The notes under the pieces were generated by a model. The model did no database searches. It was not told the origin of the DNA and saw only the letters and a list, made by a program, of their open reading frames with translations. 64,000 nucleotides of DNA from Phoronis australis (taxonomy: Eukaryota > Phoronida > Phoronidae), in assembly GCA_002633005.1 (NCBI GenBank), contig NMRA01000026.1, positions 1,506,710-1,570,709 of the forward strand, in the 5' to 3' direction. The position numbers and the translations under genes were made by a program. Positions 1 through 13,200 of this stretch are shown piece after piece. Position 1 is the first letter of the stretch, and each line of letters begins with the position of its first letter.

Positions 1-650
1 TGGCTTCCCACTACTGGTGTATTTTAAACCGAGTAAGCACAAATCTCAAGCGCTACCTGCATTGTGTGATGTGTTACCAATTCCAACACTTTGTTCTCAA
101 CATACTTGAAACTTCCTATCCGATTTCTGTTCTATTGATTCCGAACTGCTCTTCTGTTTGTCACATGCTACAGGCCGCTTTTCATCTGATCTTCATAAAA
201 TTTGGTACACATGAAAATCTCGAAACCGATTGCTCTTGTTCGAATCGAACGCAACCTGGCACTGTGATGGACATTCTTTTGATCATTCAAGTCCTTTGAG
301 GGAATCTTCAGAATTCAGTACATAGAAAGATCTCAAGGGCTATCTCCGTTTCATTCATACACTTCAGCAATGGCCGTTTTCAATTTATTCAAAATTTTCA
401 GATTGCTTTCATTGACAGATTCTTTGATGCAGATTTGTTGGTTTATCATTTACAGTACAAGACTGTTTCTTGATCATTTTTGTCATCACGCCTATCACCA
501 TTTTTCATTCATTTTGCCAAGTTTTACTGTACAAGGGAGTCTACTCATTTTCGTCATTTTTCATTAAATTGTTTAGTTATTTTGCACGATACTCACTGGT
601 TTAGCCTACACTGAATCTTCACCCTGAGGAGGAATAATTTCACCAAAATT
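1..650. other. AT-rich flank with a dispersed-repeat fragment, no gene
   Basis: No supportable coding region. Around 188-205 the sequence GATCTTCATAAAATTTGG resembles a motif that recurs in the window near 32510-32540, 32850-32870, 36230-36830 and 40550-40580. This is a dispersed repeat whose conserved core reads like GATxxTCATGAAATTTGG. The short open frames here have no recognisable protein content. Confidence 0.4.
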
Positions 651-675
651 AAAGATAAATTGATGCAATAAAAAT

Positions 676-681
676 TTTATT
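676..681 (-). terminator. Polyadenylation signal of the SAFB-like gene
   Basis: Read on the minus strand this is a perfect AATAAA, about 255 bp beyond the stop codon at 935-937. It fits a short 3' UTR ending near position 655. The match is seen directly; its use is inferred. Confidence 0.6.
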
Positions 682-934
682 ACAGTGGAATCCATTTACA
701 ACATGTCAACCAAAACCAGTAGTACGACTTTCTAAAATTGCTCACGACAGACAATAATAGAAACAGGACTTCACTTAAAACAACTAAGTAATACAGCAGT
801 CAAACTATCATGTTGATGAAAAACATTAACACGCACTTGACAACAGAAAATATAACCTTCTTTCATTATTTCAAGAAGATGATGCTACGCCATCATATGT
901 ACACCTAAAATCCTTCAACCAATACATGTTTCCC

Positions 935-1221
935 TTAATATCTCCGTCCGCTACTAGACATGGTCTTATACGCGTCGAACCTGTTATCCTGTGCCCTCTG
1001 CGACAGAGCCCCAGCGCTCAACATAAGGTTAGCTGCCTGGGCAGCAGCTCCCAAATACATATTGCCTGTCTGCGGTACACTAAGGCTTGGAGTGAGCACC
1101 AGTGGCTGTACGTTAGTACGTGACGATACAGACGACGACCAACTGGCATCCTGCTGGCGCAGACCACTGTCTAGACCTGACTGGCGCCACGAGCTTCCCG
1201 ATTTGAAACTCTGCGAGTCAC
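935..1221 (-). CDS. SAFB: SAFB-like terminal exon 20: C-terminal tail and stop
   Basis: The last coding exon (287 nt) follows the acceptor CTTTTCAG|GTGACT and encodes a Ser/Gln/Ala-rich tail with [18 protein letters not shown] and [18 protein letters not shown], ending SSSGRRY then TAA at 935-937. The Gly/Arg/Ser-rich end is typical of this family, although individual residues are poorly conserved across phyla. The next in-frame region downstream is AT-rich UTR with an AATAAA at 676-681. Confidence 0.85.
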
Positions 1222-4200
1222 CTGAAAAGAAAGAGCTTGATGTCTTACAAATAACACACATACAGGTGAATGTGATGCTACAGTGTAACAGAGACTGAAA
1301 AGCAGAAGCAAAAGTGATAGAAATAATAAGCAAAAGTGAGAGTGCAACTACAACATTAAGAGGATACGGAGTTCAAAAAGCAAGATAGCAGCTCTGGTCT
1401 GGATCAAAAGCCATGCAAGCGGTTACAACTCCCAACACTGCATGAAGATGACCTCAATCAAAGCCAATCAACTAAAATCATGTAGCCCCGTTCACAGTTA
1501 AAAAACGCACGAACAGAAATGTATCATCAGGAAATTATGCGAGAAGCGCAAAAAATTTCTATTTGTCATTTTATGGTAAGAGAATAATTTTACCTTTATA
1601 GTTGCGAGCACTGTGCCTATCTTTTGGTTTAGTGTCAGATTGCGATTGCGGTGTTTGGGAAGGTTTGCTGAGAGCGTCTGGCCATCTGTCTCGGCGACGA
1701 GATGGCCTGCTGGTCTGATCATGCTTATCAACGTCACTGTCTACTGAGATCTTTAACTGTGACCGTGGCTCTCCTAAATAGCCAGGATGCAAGATTGGCA
1801 GGGTTATGTGAAACTCGCATGGACAACAACATAGTCATCACCCCATGACAACATGCACAGAAATTTTAGAAATTTTCACACAACCGAATGGTTTCACAGC
1901 ATAGTTTCACACATTCTAAATGGAGAATAAGAATAGAGCAAACTATCATTTTCATCTTAAGTCTTAACAACTGCTTGAAGTGTCTCTTCTTCATTTACAA
2001 CTAAAGTATAACAACAAAGCCCAATACAAACTTAAGCAGATTGCTTAACTTAACAGTTAAGCTGTCAGTAAGATCAGCTGACCTGAATTACCTAAGTTAG
2101 ATTGTGAAGACCTCCTTAGATAAATGATGCAACATGCATGTTTCGACACTCCAGTTCAGCACTTGAAATCAAAGAGTATTAGATATCTAATATAGGATCT
2201 AATCCAACACACTGTACAGTACAGGGATATCACCGAATGGAAAGATTCGGACTTAAAAACATTCAGACCCCCATTAGTATCCACTTATCAGGAATGGCAC
2301 TCCACAGCAGTATGAAAAGCAGACTAAAATCACCGGGTATGTGAGTTTGAGAGTTGCTTACCGGATAATGTACACACAACCACACTAACACAAAACTTGA
2401 CTCCACCAGGAGCAAAGCTACACGTACCTGACTGTCCTCCATAACTTCCAGATGCTCGGCCACGGTCATCACTTCTCCAGGAATCACGACCACCTGAAAC
2501 AGAAAGACTTGCTAATCACAATACGCATAACAACCCCAAGCCAAAAATCAGATGCCCATTCAAGAAGGGGATTTTATGATCTGAACACCAAGATCACTCA
2601 GTACAACTATCTTTTAAACGCGCATGTACTACTAACAGCAAATTTCAACTCATATCTTCAATTCAACAAAATTAATTTCAAGCCCTACTGGGGTAACGGC
2701 TTTCAAAAACTCTTAGCTGACATAAACAGCACAACATAATGACAGTCATCAATCAAATGATACACGTGCCTCACCAACACTAGCTCACTGACTTACCTTT
2801 TCCTTGGTCTTGATACCGGTCCTGTACAGTCCTTCGGTCACTCTGACCTTGAGTGGATGAGCGTTCAGACTTCCAGTCAGACCTGGAGTCAGTACGACGC
2901 TGGTCATCGCGCCCGTCACGGTTCGCCCTGCCTTGAAACTCTCGTCCGCCATTGGCAGTCCCGGCGTGGCGATCACTGCCTCGTGCCTGGGTCCTGTCAG
3001 TGCCGAACCTGACAAGACAACAGTCATACAAACACATATTATAGCAAGCTCATTCTTAACAGTGTTATACGCTAAAATAGGAGTTGCAGCTGAATAGCTT
3101 TCGGAGTGTGTCATGTACTGGAGTTTGAAGAATTTAAGCTTCCAAAACAGAAAATTCATGATCTTTGTTGAAATACAATTACATTTTACTAAGCTATGAC
3201 GCAAATCAACAAAGAAATCAAAAACACAGGCAAGAATGTCAAAGAGCATGCCGAACAAAAAAAGTTGCACTCCTGAAATTTCATCAACTAATTCACAAGA
3301 AGACTTTTATTAACTTTTCATGGGCAATAAGTTTAAAAATTCCAAGCTACAGCTGCAGTACATGTTTGTCAGTGGAAAGCTCCAATGATGTCAATCTAAA
3401 TCTGGGTTAAGCCTCAAAAACATATGTCAGGTCCACCATCGTTAACAATAAACAAAAAAACAGAGACAAATATAATACAATGATTTACTGAATTCAGTGA
3501 CAATTAGAACTTCTTAACTTTCAACTCAAACGATATTTACAAAGTTGCATCATGTTTTAAGTTGTTTTGCCCATAGCCTTGTAAAATTGGCAGCAGAATT
3601 AGTTCAAGCGAATAAACACTTTCATGCTCTCCCAATGCTAAGGGCTGTTCCAGTAAAATCCATGTGGGAGGGGACGGCAGTAGAAATAAAAATTTATTTG
3701 TGGTGGTCTTCAGAAAAAAACTCAAATTATGGGTGGTCGTTCCTGTAAAAAGTGATGCATAAAAAATGAGTGGTATTTTTTGACCTGTTAATGTTGACAG
3801 GTTGGTTACAAAACTCAAAAAAATGCAATTGGCATATATCCTAACTTATCTCAATACAAAAAAGCCCATATTGCCCGTGAACAGAGAGCAATATGTTCAC
3901 TAAGCCATTAATCAAGTCATGGGCAACTTGATTTGGGGCAACTGTTTGTCTGCAGTCCTATTGAATTGAAAAGTTATGCAACACTAAACTGGTGTTAACA
4001 CATATAAGAAAATTGATGATTTTTAAATAAAAAGTATGAGGATTAAGATAAACAAGTTCCAATATCCACTTGACATAGAAGTATAAGAGTTCGTGGAGAC
4101 AGTTTGAGATTCATAGATCCTTATAATTGAAAAAAATGTTCATTGAAATTACAGACACATGGTGAACAGAGACACCTGGTGGCTGCCAAAAGTATTGCTC

Positions 4201-7200
4201 ACAGGCTACTTTAGTTTTTGACAATATTGGACAAGACAACTAGTTCTTGTCTGTCAATCATCTAAGTTCTTAACAGGTCCTCCTGGAGGCAATTTGTTTG
4301 CAAGTGTTGGATTTTATATTTTAACCTATTAAAAATAATTAAAAAATCATGGGTCATGGGTTGGAGAAATAAATGAAAAAATATGGGCGGTGGGTACGAA
4401 ATAAAAGTGCCTTCCCCCCTCCCATACAGATTTTGCTGGAACAGCCCTAAAACATGTCGAATATTTCACATAATATTACCGGTCAAAGTTGTCGTTGCCC
4501 CTAGCTACTCTCGTGTCAGTAGCCCTTCTGTTGTCTTCCCTATTTCTCACAGCTCTGTCTCTATTGCCTCCCTAAAACCACAACAGGTAATGAAGACTTG
4601 ACATGCACTACAGAAAAACATAAACGACACAACCTAGTAGTTTAGTTTTACAGAGATCCAGGTGGTAGAATTTTTATTCAACAATGATCGGATAGCTAAT
4701 ATTTTCTGCTCATCAATGAAGCAGACCACATATTTATTCAACTGAGTGGCTGAAAAAAGTGTCCAAGTATTTTTCAAGTCTTGAAACAGATCGAGCTCAG
4801 AACCAGAGTGATGTGTACCTGGTCAGCCTGCATTCCACGCGAGTCGTGTCGATCATATCTCTCCACACGTCGCTCATACGCGTCAATGGTAGCAGTTGGC
4901 TCAACGATCCTGCGGTCAAATTCATACCTGCAAGACGTGTGAACTGATATTTAATCATTTTGGGTTGACAACTCCACTTGTATGTTGCCCAGCCACACTA
5001 CATAAGTAATGTTTTAAGTAATCTTATAACCCTGTGTAAACCAAAGGTCCAACTTTACTCCAACAACGAAACCAATCACCCAAGACTTTTTAAATGTGCG
5101 TAGTGGAAAACCTTGCTTTCAAATTTTTCCTTTCTTCAGGTATTGATTGACTGCGTACAAAGTGCAGGAGACGGTAGTTCCCCAATGCTACGGTGACATT
5201 GTTGCACATACCTGTTGTCAGGCAGGCTGCTACCCAGTGTGGTCCCACGGCTAACATCCGTAGCCAGGCGCTTGTTGTCCCAATAGGGATCAGAGCGGGG
5301 ACCAGCTCTGTCGTAAGTTCTCTTCTGAGCCCGCCTGGCCGCCTCTTGCTCAAGCCTGAATTATCAATAAAGTACAATTAACTTCAGGCACAACTGCATC
5401 GTGCTTAAATTTACGGTAAATATTCTTCAATTTGGGACAAAAATAATTGCTAAAATTGCCATATTTCTGTATTTCAGAGGCTTACCAGTGTTGCAAATGC
5501 TCAGAATTGGACCAAATGTTATTTGGCAAATAGCTAGACCATACAAAACCATGCAAACAGCAAATTAAGTTTTCCTGATAACTTATTTTTGTTGAGAAAT
5601 TTGACACAATGAAATTTTAGCCAAACGAAAGATTTTATACCTTAAGTAATGTAATACTAAAACAAGATGATTCATACATGAAGTTGTGCAATCCCAGATG
5701 CTAATAACTGCCTTGAGAAGTAACCTACATGAATGGAGCAGTGGGGCTGGTTGTATTCACTCCCTACACTTAACACTGGCGGATCAAACACATAGAACAT
5801 ACTTCCACTCAACCCCAACAGAAAAGCAAATAATATTAAACATCGACCATATTAAAACATGTCAAACAAATGGTACTTTTCATACAGATGCAATCTAGCA
5901 GTTGGGTCCACATTTCATTACCTAAGCTGCTCCAGTCTCTTGGCTTCCTCCCTCTCCCGCTCCAGCCGCTCACGTTCTCGCCTCTCCCTCTCTAGCCGAA
6001 TACGTTCACGTTCACGAATCTCCGCCTCCAGCTTGGCCTTTTCAAGAGCTTCCCGTTCAAGCCTAACAAAAACAAAAGTTACATAATTGGCAGGTGAAAA
6101 AGGGGAACTTCAGCATTCTCCAAGTTTATTTGTTAACAACAAAAATACCCATTCCAGGAGATCAAGTGCACAGGACAATGAACATTTGTTTTTAGAGGCA
6201 GTAATACAATTTTTAATTTTGAAAAATTCACTATTTCATATAAAGGCAAAGTAAAGTCTGCCATCAGTTTGCGAAGAGTTTTTATGCCAGATGTTGGAAC
6301 TTTTCAGTATTCTTGGCATCTAAGGTTCAACCTTGCCCTTGCACAAAATGTACACAGGCTCACCTGAGTCGATCTCTTTCCCTCTGCAGTCGCTGAGCCT
6401 CCTGCCGTTGCCTCAGCTTGGTTTCCTTCTGTCGTTCAAACTCCCGCCGCAAGGCTATGCGTCGCCGCCTCTCCTGTCTCTCCCGCTCCTGCTCTCGCTC
6501 CCTCACTCTCTTACGTCTCTCACGCTCAAACTGCAATTACATACCACATGCAATGAAAATAGATGTAATATAAAATTCAATAAGATGGCAGGTCAATCGC
6601 AGATACAGAAAGATCCCAGCTCAAGTCCAAGATCAGACAACGTTTCTCCAAAGGTAACAATGCTATTAATAATTTCCCACCTTCGTTTCATTAGAGAAGT
6701 ACAAACAACACAAACTTGTGAGGGCAGCATGACAACAGTTCATCAAGATAACTATCATTAACACCACTCACCTTGATCTGCTCAAACGTCTTAACCGGCT
6801 TGTCACCTTTCTTCTCTCCCTCAGCCCCTTCCTTCTTCCCCCCTTCTTTCTTCTCTCCCTCCTTCTCAACTGACCTCTTCACCTCTCCACCAGTCTCTTC
6901 CTCAACCACTTTGCTCTCCTCTCCCTTTTCATCCTCTCCCTTACTCTCTTTTGCCGCTTCAACAACGTTGGTTTCTTCAGCACCTACTGCTGGCACCACA
7001 TCTTCTCCCTCTTTCTTCTTCCCCTCCTCAGGCTTCGTCGTTACTTCATCTTTCTTCTCTTCAGCAGGCTTGGCAACTTCCTTCTTCTTGTCACTGACCA
7101 CCTTAGGTTTCTCATCCCGCCTTCGATCACTGGTTGTTCTGCCTGCAACAAAATGATTAGACAGTCATTACAAACAACATTACTGAATGATTAGACAGTC

Positions 7201-10200
7201 ATTACAAACAACATTACTAAATGATTAGACAGTCATTACAAACAACATTACTAAATGATTATACAGTCATTACAAACAACATTACTAAAACATCCAGAAT
7301 TTCAAGAATTCCTGCTTCCAAGATAAATTCACAACCAACAGATTACTACTAAGAACCATAAATTGCAAGAAATTGTATATCCATTCAATCACTGTACTAC
7401 AATTTTATAAACGTTTCAACTACTTCATCCTTTTAATGTTTGTGCTTAGCATAACAGTTTACCTCTACTCAGCTTGGGAGAAAATGAGTGTGTGGCTTGG
7501 ACAGGGAATAATCCAAATGGTAAGTGTTGAATAATCTTAACAGTAAGTGTTGTTGACATGTCTACACAAGCAGCACCTTTTGTCATGAAAGAACAGACTA
7601 ACATCAGCATTATCACTATCAAGATATCATACTTCGTTCTCGATTTGGCCCAGGTCTCGAGTTTCTCACATTTCCGGGACGCCTGTAGCGATCGTCTCTG
7701 CGCCCTGCAGGTCTGTGGCGGCTGTCATGATGTCTGTTGTCATGACGATGTCTGTGTCCATCACGGCGGTCACCTCCACTGTGTTCATGGGTCTTCTTCT
7801 CACCTTCCTTACTCGGTGTTACTAAAATGACCAAATGAAAGTTTAGTTTAATATAAACCACACTGACTGAGCAGATCAGTTGGGAATTAATCTTTCAGAA
7901 CCTTATGCTTGAAGAACCTCCAACTTCAGCATCACTATGGGCATGTGGCCATCATGAAATAAAACCCAATTTAGACCAACATAACAAGTCAAATAAGTGA
8001 TATGACACAACAAAGAAACCAAATTACATTTCGCATGATAAGCCTCTGAGTCAAATCATTTCATCTAAAAAACTTACTGAACGCGCAAACTTTGTTATCT
8101 CGTTTCTCTCAACATTGATAGCAAAAGCAAAGCCTTTGCAAGTAATTCTCAAGCACCTATGAAAACCACACAAGCTCACCAATCAACGGGAGTTTAATGA
8201 AATTTAGCAGACAACTAGTCACCTTTGTCTTCTTTTTTCTCCTCTTTCTTGTCCTCTACCTTCTCTTCCTTCTTCTCCTCAGGCTTCTTGGCCGGTGCAG
8301 ACCCGCTGGTGGAGTGTGGCCGCCTGGTGGACGAGTGGGGACCTTTGGAATGCGAGGCAGGGTCGTTTTTGGCCTGCAACATAATTAGACATGCCAGCTG
8401 GTGCCAACCGAGTAACATTCAGAAGAGCCTAGGTCACTCATATCTCTGCTGTGACCATAAGCAATGCCGACATGTGCAACTTGTACATATGTTAACAGCC
8501 CTCAATGCGACCTCAGATTGTGTTTGGCAACCTGGGAAAAATCTCAAATCATCAATGCGAGTATCAAAGCCAGACAATAATTCCCCCTCAATTCGTTGCA
8601 AGGTTCGTGTTGACTTCTAAACGTTAAATTATTAACACTTTTCCTAAATTTAATACCTTTGGTTCACAATTGTTTAGTTTATTTTGTGAAATCAGTGCAT
8701 TTGCCATGGCAGCAGTCAGCAGACATCAAACAAGTGCTTAAATTACAACAAGAAGTAGAGACGGAAGTAAAAAATTGTTAAACAAAAATCGCACAAGATC
8801 GGTGCAAGACACGCCACCAGTGTATGCGATCGTCTGTGCGTCGCTTGTAGCTCATTGGTGGGAGGAATTAAGTAAGAGAATGAATGTACGAATTTTACGC
8901 CAGATCGGCAACCCCATAATTCATTCGGTGACCTGGGATTTTCAGTTTTGGCGATCTCAGATTTCACTTGGCGACCTGACGCTTTTGCCAAATGCGACTA
9001 GGTGTCAAGCCAAGCGCTGAGTAATTGTAATGTATCTTAAGGGATTAGCTCAACACTGAACAGGAAGTAATCAGTGCAAGGCACCAAAAGTGATCGCCAG
9101 TAAATTACAGAAGTTTTGTACAACACCAACAGTGCAGCCTTCATTTAGAAAACATTAAGTGACACGCAAGGTTTTTGCTGCTATTGCTGTATCTAAACAC
9201 GTACCCGTTCGACAGAGATCATGCGACTATGCAGCTCGGTACGATGAAGGTTCTGGATACACTTGGACGCCTCCTCCGCTGTCGACATGGTAACAAAACC
9301 GTAACAACGAGAGCCAGGACTTCGCGCATTGGTGACTATCTTGGCACCAACAACCTGAAAGATACAAAGCAATAATGTTCACATCATTCTGTTCAGGACG
9401 TACTCTCAAAAATGTCATGCACCAAGATGAGTATGCGAGACGGCATACATTTGGACAAAGAACTCGAACACCACTCGCTAATTTTGCACACAACTTTGAT
9501 GCATTTAAACACAGCATTGCATAAATTCATAACATTCAGAGCATTTCAACATCTTCAGCTTCAACAATTTGACCAACCTACACCAATCACACTGTTAACA
9601 TACCTTCCCATGCTTGGTGAACAACGTCTTCAGATCAGTCGCTCGGGTTGTTGAAGACAAACCACTCACCCACAGATTGCGGCCGGTTCGATCCTTGCTA
9701 TCTGAAATGAATAAAGAACATATGAAAACACTCATCCCATGTTTATGTCAAGATCTGTTTACACGCAACTACGTAACGATTCCATTAAATACTGCTACTT
9801 AAGTAGGTTAGGTGAACAGGTCCAACCACACCACTCCCCAAACCAGAAGTCCATCGTACATTTTTCGCCTCAGTAACAGTGTTCACCCAAGGCAGCGCTT
9901 TTGCGACACTTGAAGAAACCAAACTGTAACAGACGCAAATTAGCTTGATGAATGTGTCACCTTGGATACAAACTTTTGTTTGAAGGTTGTGATAAATAGA
10001 ACTAAAAACAAAAAAAAATGTTTAGTTCTTTTCTTTGAACATCGTACCCAATCTAAATTCGGACATAACAGCACCGCTAGATCATTTCATTTTCCAAAGC
10101 CGAACCCATGGCACTGTTGCTGTTAGGTCATCGCAATATTGGACAGAATATCCTGTTATATTTGGTGTGATAGGGAGTAGACTCAATAACAGTCACAAAA

Positions 10201-13200
10201 ATGGCGTCAAAACACGAATATTATGAAAAATAAAAGCTTGTCCCATACTTCACCGGCATGCTTTTAAAGATTTCAGGACTAAGTTTCATGAAACCCAAAA
10301 AATTCAAATGGACCCCAAAAATATTGGAAGGGGGGTCAATTGGACCCCAGCTTTTGGAAGACTGAGACAAACAGTGCAGTAAGCTGAGATGCAAAGACAG
10401 CAATTATTACCTTTATCATCTTTCCCTTTTGAGGCATCCTTTGCAACAGCAGTAGAGCTATAAGAAGTCACAGTACAATCAGTACAACAGATAAAACCAA
10501 CAAGTATACACAAACGTTAAGGACTATGACACATGCACACATTAAACAAACTGTTCAACAAGCTGTGTAACTTCTGATCATTAAGACACAAAAACAGACA
10601 AGCCTTTTCAAAGGTCAACCAGAAAGAAGGTAGGTCCATATATTGATTGAATGCAGAAAGTTTATCAGAACTGAAATGTCGAGCTCCAGAACATAACGCC
10701 TATAAAGCACCATCACCACATGTTCTTCTAGCCTGCTCACATCGTCCCATGGTCACTTCCACTCCATCTCAGTCAACAAGAGGGGTGTCGAAAACGCTCA
10801 ACAATGGCGTTAAGCAGTAACCTTCCACCCAGTGAGCCACCGGAGCAAAATAAAAAACACGCTGCACTAGTAAGGGCATTGATGAAAATAGCGTTATTTG
10901 CAACTGACGTCAGAAGGGGTGCAAGTAGCCAAAATAATTTCAGAGAAGTGACATGACAATCATCATCACATATATCAAAAGATGCAAACAAACCTTTTGG
11001 CTTTGTCATCTTTATTAGTAGGCTCTGATGATTTTTTCTCCTCTGTTTTCACCCCACTCTGTGCCCCTCCTTCAGCAGTGGAAGGCTTGGTCTCAGCCTT
11101 GTCCCCTTCACCAGCCTCTGAGCCAGTTGCAGCGCCAGCAGCAGCCGTATTGCCAGGCTTGCTGTCTCCATTTGCTGTCTGTCCAGGTGTGGTGTCTACA
11201 TCAGCGCCACCAGTGACCACCATCTTGGGAGAGGACGACTGGTCTAGGTCATAGTCCAGATTGTCCTCCGTCTCGTCAACCATTACCACCAAGGATTCGT
11301 CTTCTTCCGTCTTCTTATGCCCTGAGTGCAGGGCGATGGTGTCGGCCGATGTGAGGACAGGGTCAGGGGGCTCCGGAAAGTCGCTCTTCGACGACACAGA
11401 CATAGCATCATTCACTGCCTCAGTCTCGGCTAGGGCATCATCATCCTCGTCTTCAGCGCCTGTTTCTTGGAAGCTAGATTCCAACTGGGGTTCTATAGAA
11501 AGTTAATGTAAAGTACTCATGACATCCCACACGTTCATATCATCGTGGCAGAAACGATTTTAAAATGTACAGTCACTTACCTCATGGGTCCACTGGGAGG
11601 AATTTTTTAATAAAAATCTAGTTTTTAACACCTTGCCTAACGACTTAATGGTAGTTGCTCATGTAACAATGATGGTAATGACTGCTGCTGGTCCTTCCAT
11701 TTACCTTCCCAGTTGACTAAAAGTAGCCTTGACAGAAGCGGTCTTGGCACGAATCTTGGTACTTCTCCAGCTACAACAGACTCCTTGCAAAACCAAACAC
11801 GGGTCTACAGCCAGCAGTTGTCTTCAGTCTTGGGTAAATTGACGATCAAATACAACTAGTTTTTGAAACATGTCCCTCCTTCAGCCGAGAACAATTTCGC
11901 ATCTTCTTCTAGGTATACAAATGATGGAAATCTTAACTGACCAGTCACCAATTATGCAAAGTTATTTTGTATTATGAACAGTCATCTTGGTTTCCATGAC
12001 ATCTTTCATCACCATCGTCCAACACACTTCTTCATCAATCTCCAGCGTTGATGAGGTAACCTCAGTTCCAACCAGCATCAGCAGCAAAGACTAAATGACA
12101 AAATCATGACTTCACATATTTACAATGTTTTACTCGATTCCTCCCAGTGGACGAGAAAAGAATAAGTATGCCAAAATTACCTTCAACTATTAAAAGATCG
12201 CCAGCATCGTCAACACCTGTAGAGTCCGTAGTTATCATGTCTCCATATAACTGAAACATCAATACAACATTTACTCTCAAACTGAAAACAAAACGGCAAG
12301 TCCACAGTCTGCCTGATGCAAACTAAAAGGTTTTACAACCAATGGTGCCAACAACTAAAAGCAGATAAACTATAACTGTCACTCTTGTATGCAGTGAATG
12401 ATACAACCCTGAGTTCATGAAACAAAGGCTTTTATCATATCAAAATGATGATGCCACCTGCCAACTTATACAGGCGGTTCTGCTATGCTAAATGTTTCAT
12501 GAGGGCACACTTGAACCCTGTGAAAAGTAGGTTAGAGGGCAATCAGTCCCAGGTAACAGGTCATCAGTGCTACACAAAATTACCCATTACTAACTAGACT
12601 ACAAAAACACAGATGCGGCTGAAAAGTCATCAGTTTAGTTCTTTAAGTATCCAACAAATGCGACATCATGAATGCTGTGAAGCCTGAAGACGGCTGGAAA
12701 AATTACCGTCTAAAAAAGCATGCTAATGTGAAATAGGCTATACGTAAAATAGGCTATAGGTTGGTGTAAATAGACTGAGAGATTTAGATATGATGTCATT
12801 GCATCACCACCTCAAAGGGGTTTAAGGAAGTAACCTACATCAGGGTTTTCCTCTTCATCATTCAACAGTGAGTCATCCAACTCTTCCATTTCCTCATCAT
12901 TGTCTTCTTCTTCTTCTTCTTGATCTGAAGTTTGAAAACAAATCAGCTGAAGAGTTTAGGTTAGTGATGGCCATACGAATCCATGAGCAGATGGTCTTGA
13001 AAAAAAATTATCATAAGCAGCATACACAAGTCATGTTCGGTTTCTTCTTCTTATCGTCTCATATTAAGCGACCACACTTAACATCGCTTGTTGTCGCTGA
13101 AGGCGATCGCCCTTCAATGGTAATGCTCAACTGATTAGATTTACTTTTTGATTGATGAACGAAACTACACTAAACTGTGTATGTGAAAACAGTTACCTGT

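Noticed and set aside
960-1298. Plus-strand open frames over SAFB-like exons (also 6773-7156, 8225-8620, 10982-11254)
   Set aside because: Antisense shadows of charged, codon-biased minus-strand exons, whose phase-consistent gene model explains them.
7151-7286. Possible CRISPR-like array
   Set aside because: Units are head to tail with no spacers, in a eukaryotic intron; it is a minisatellite.
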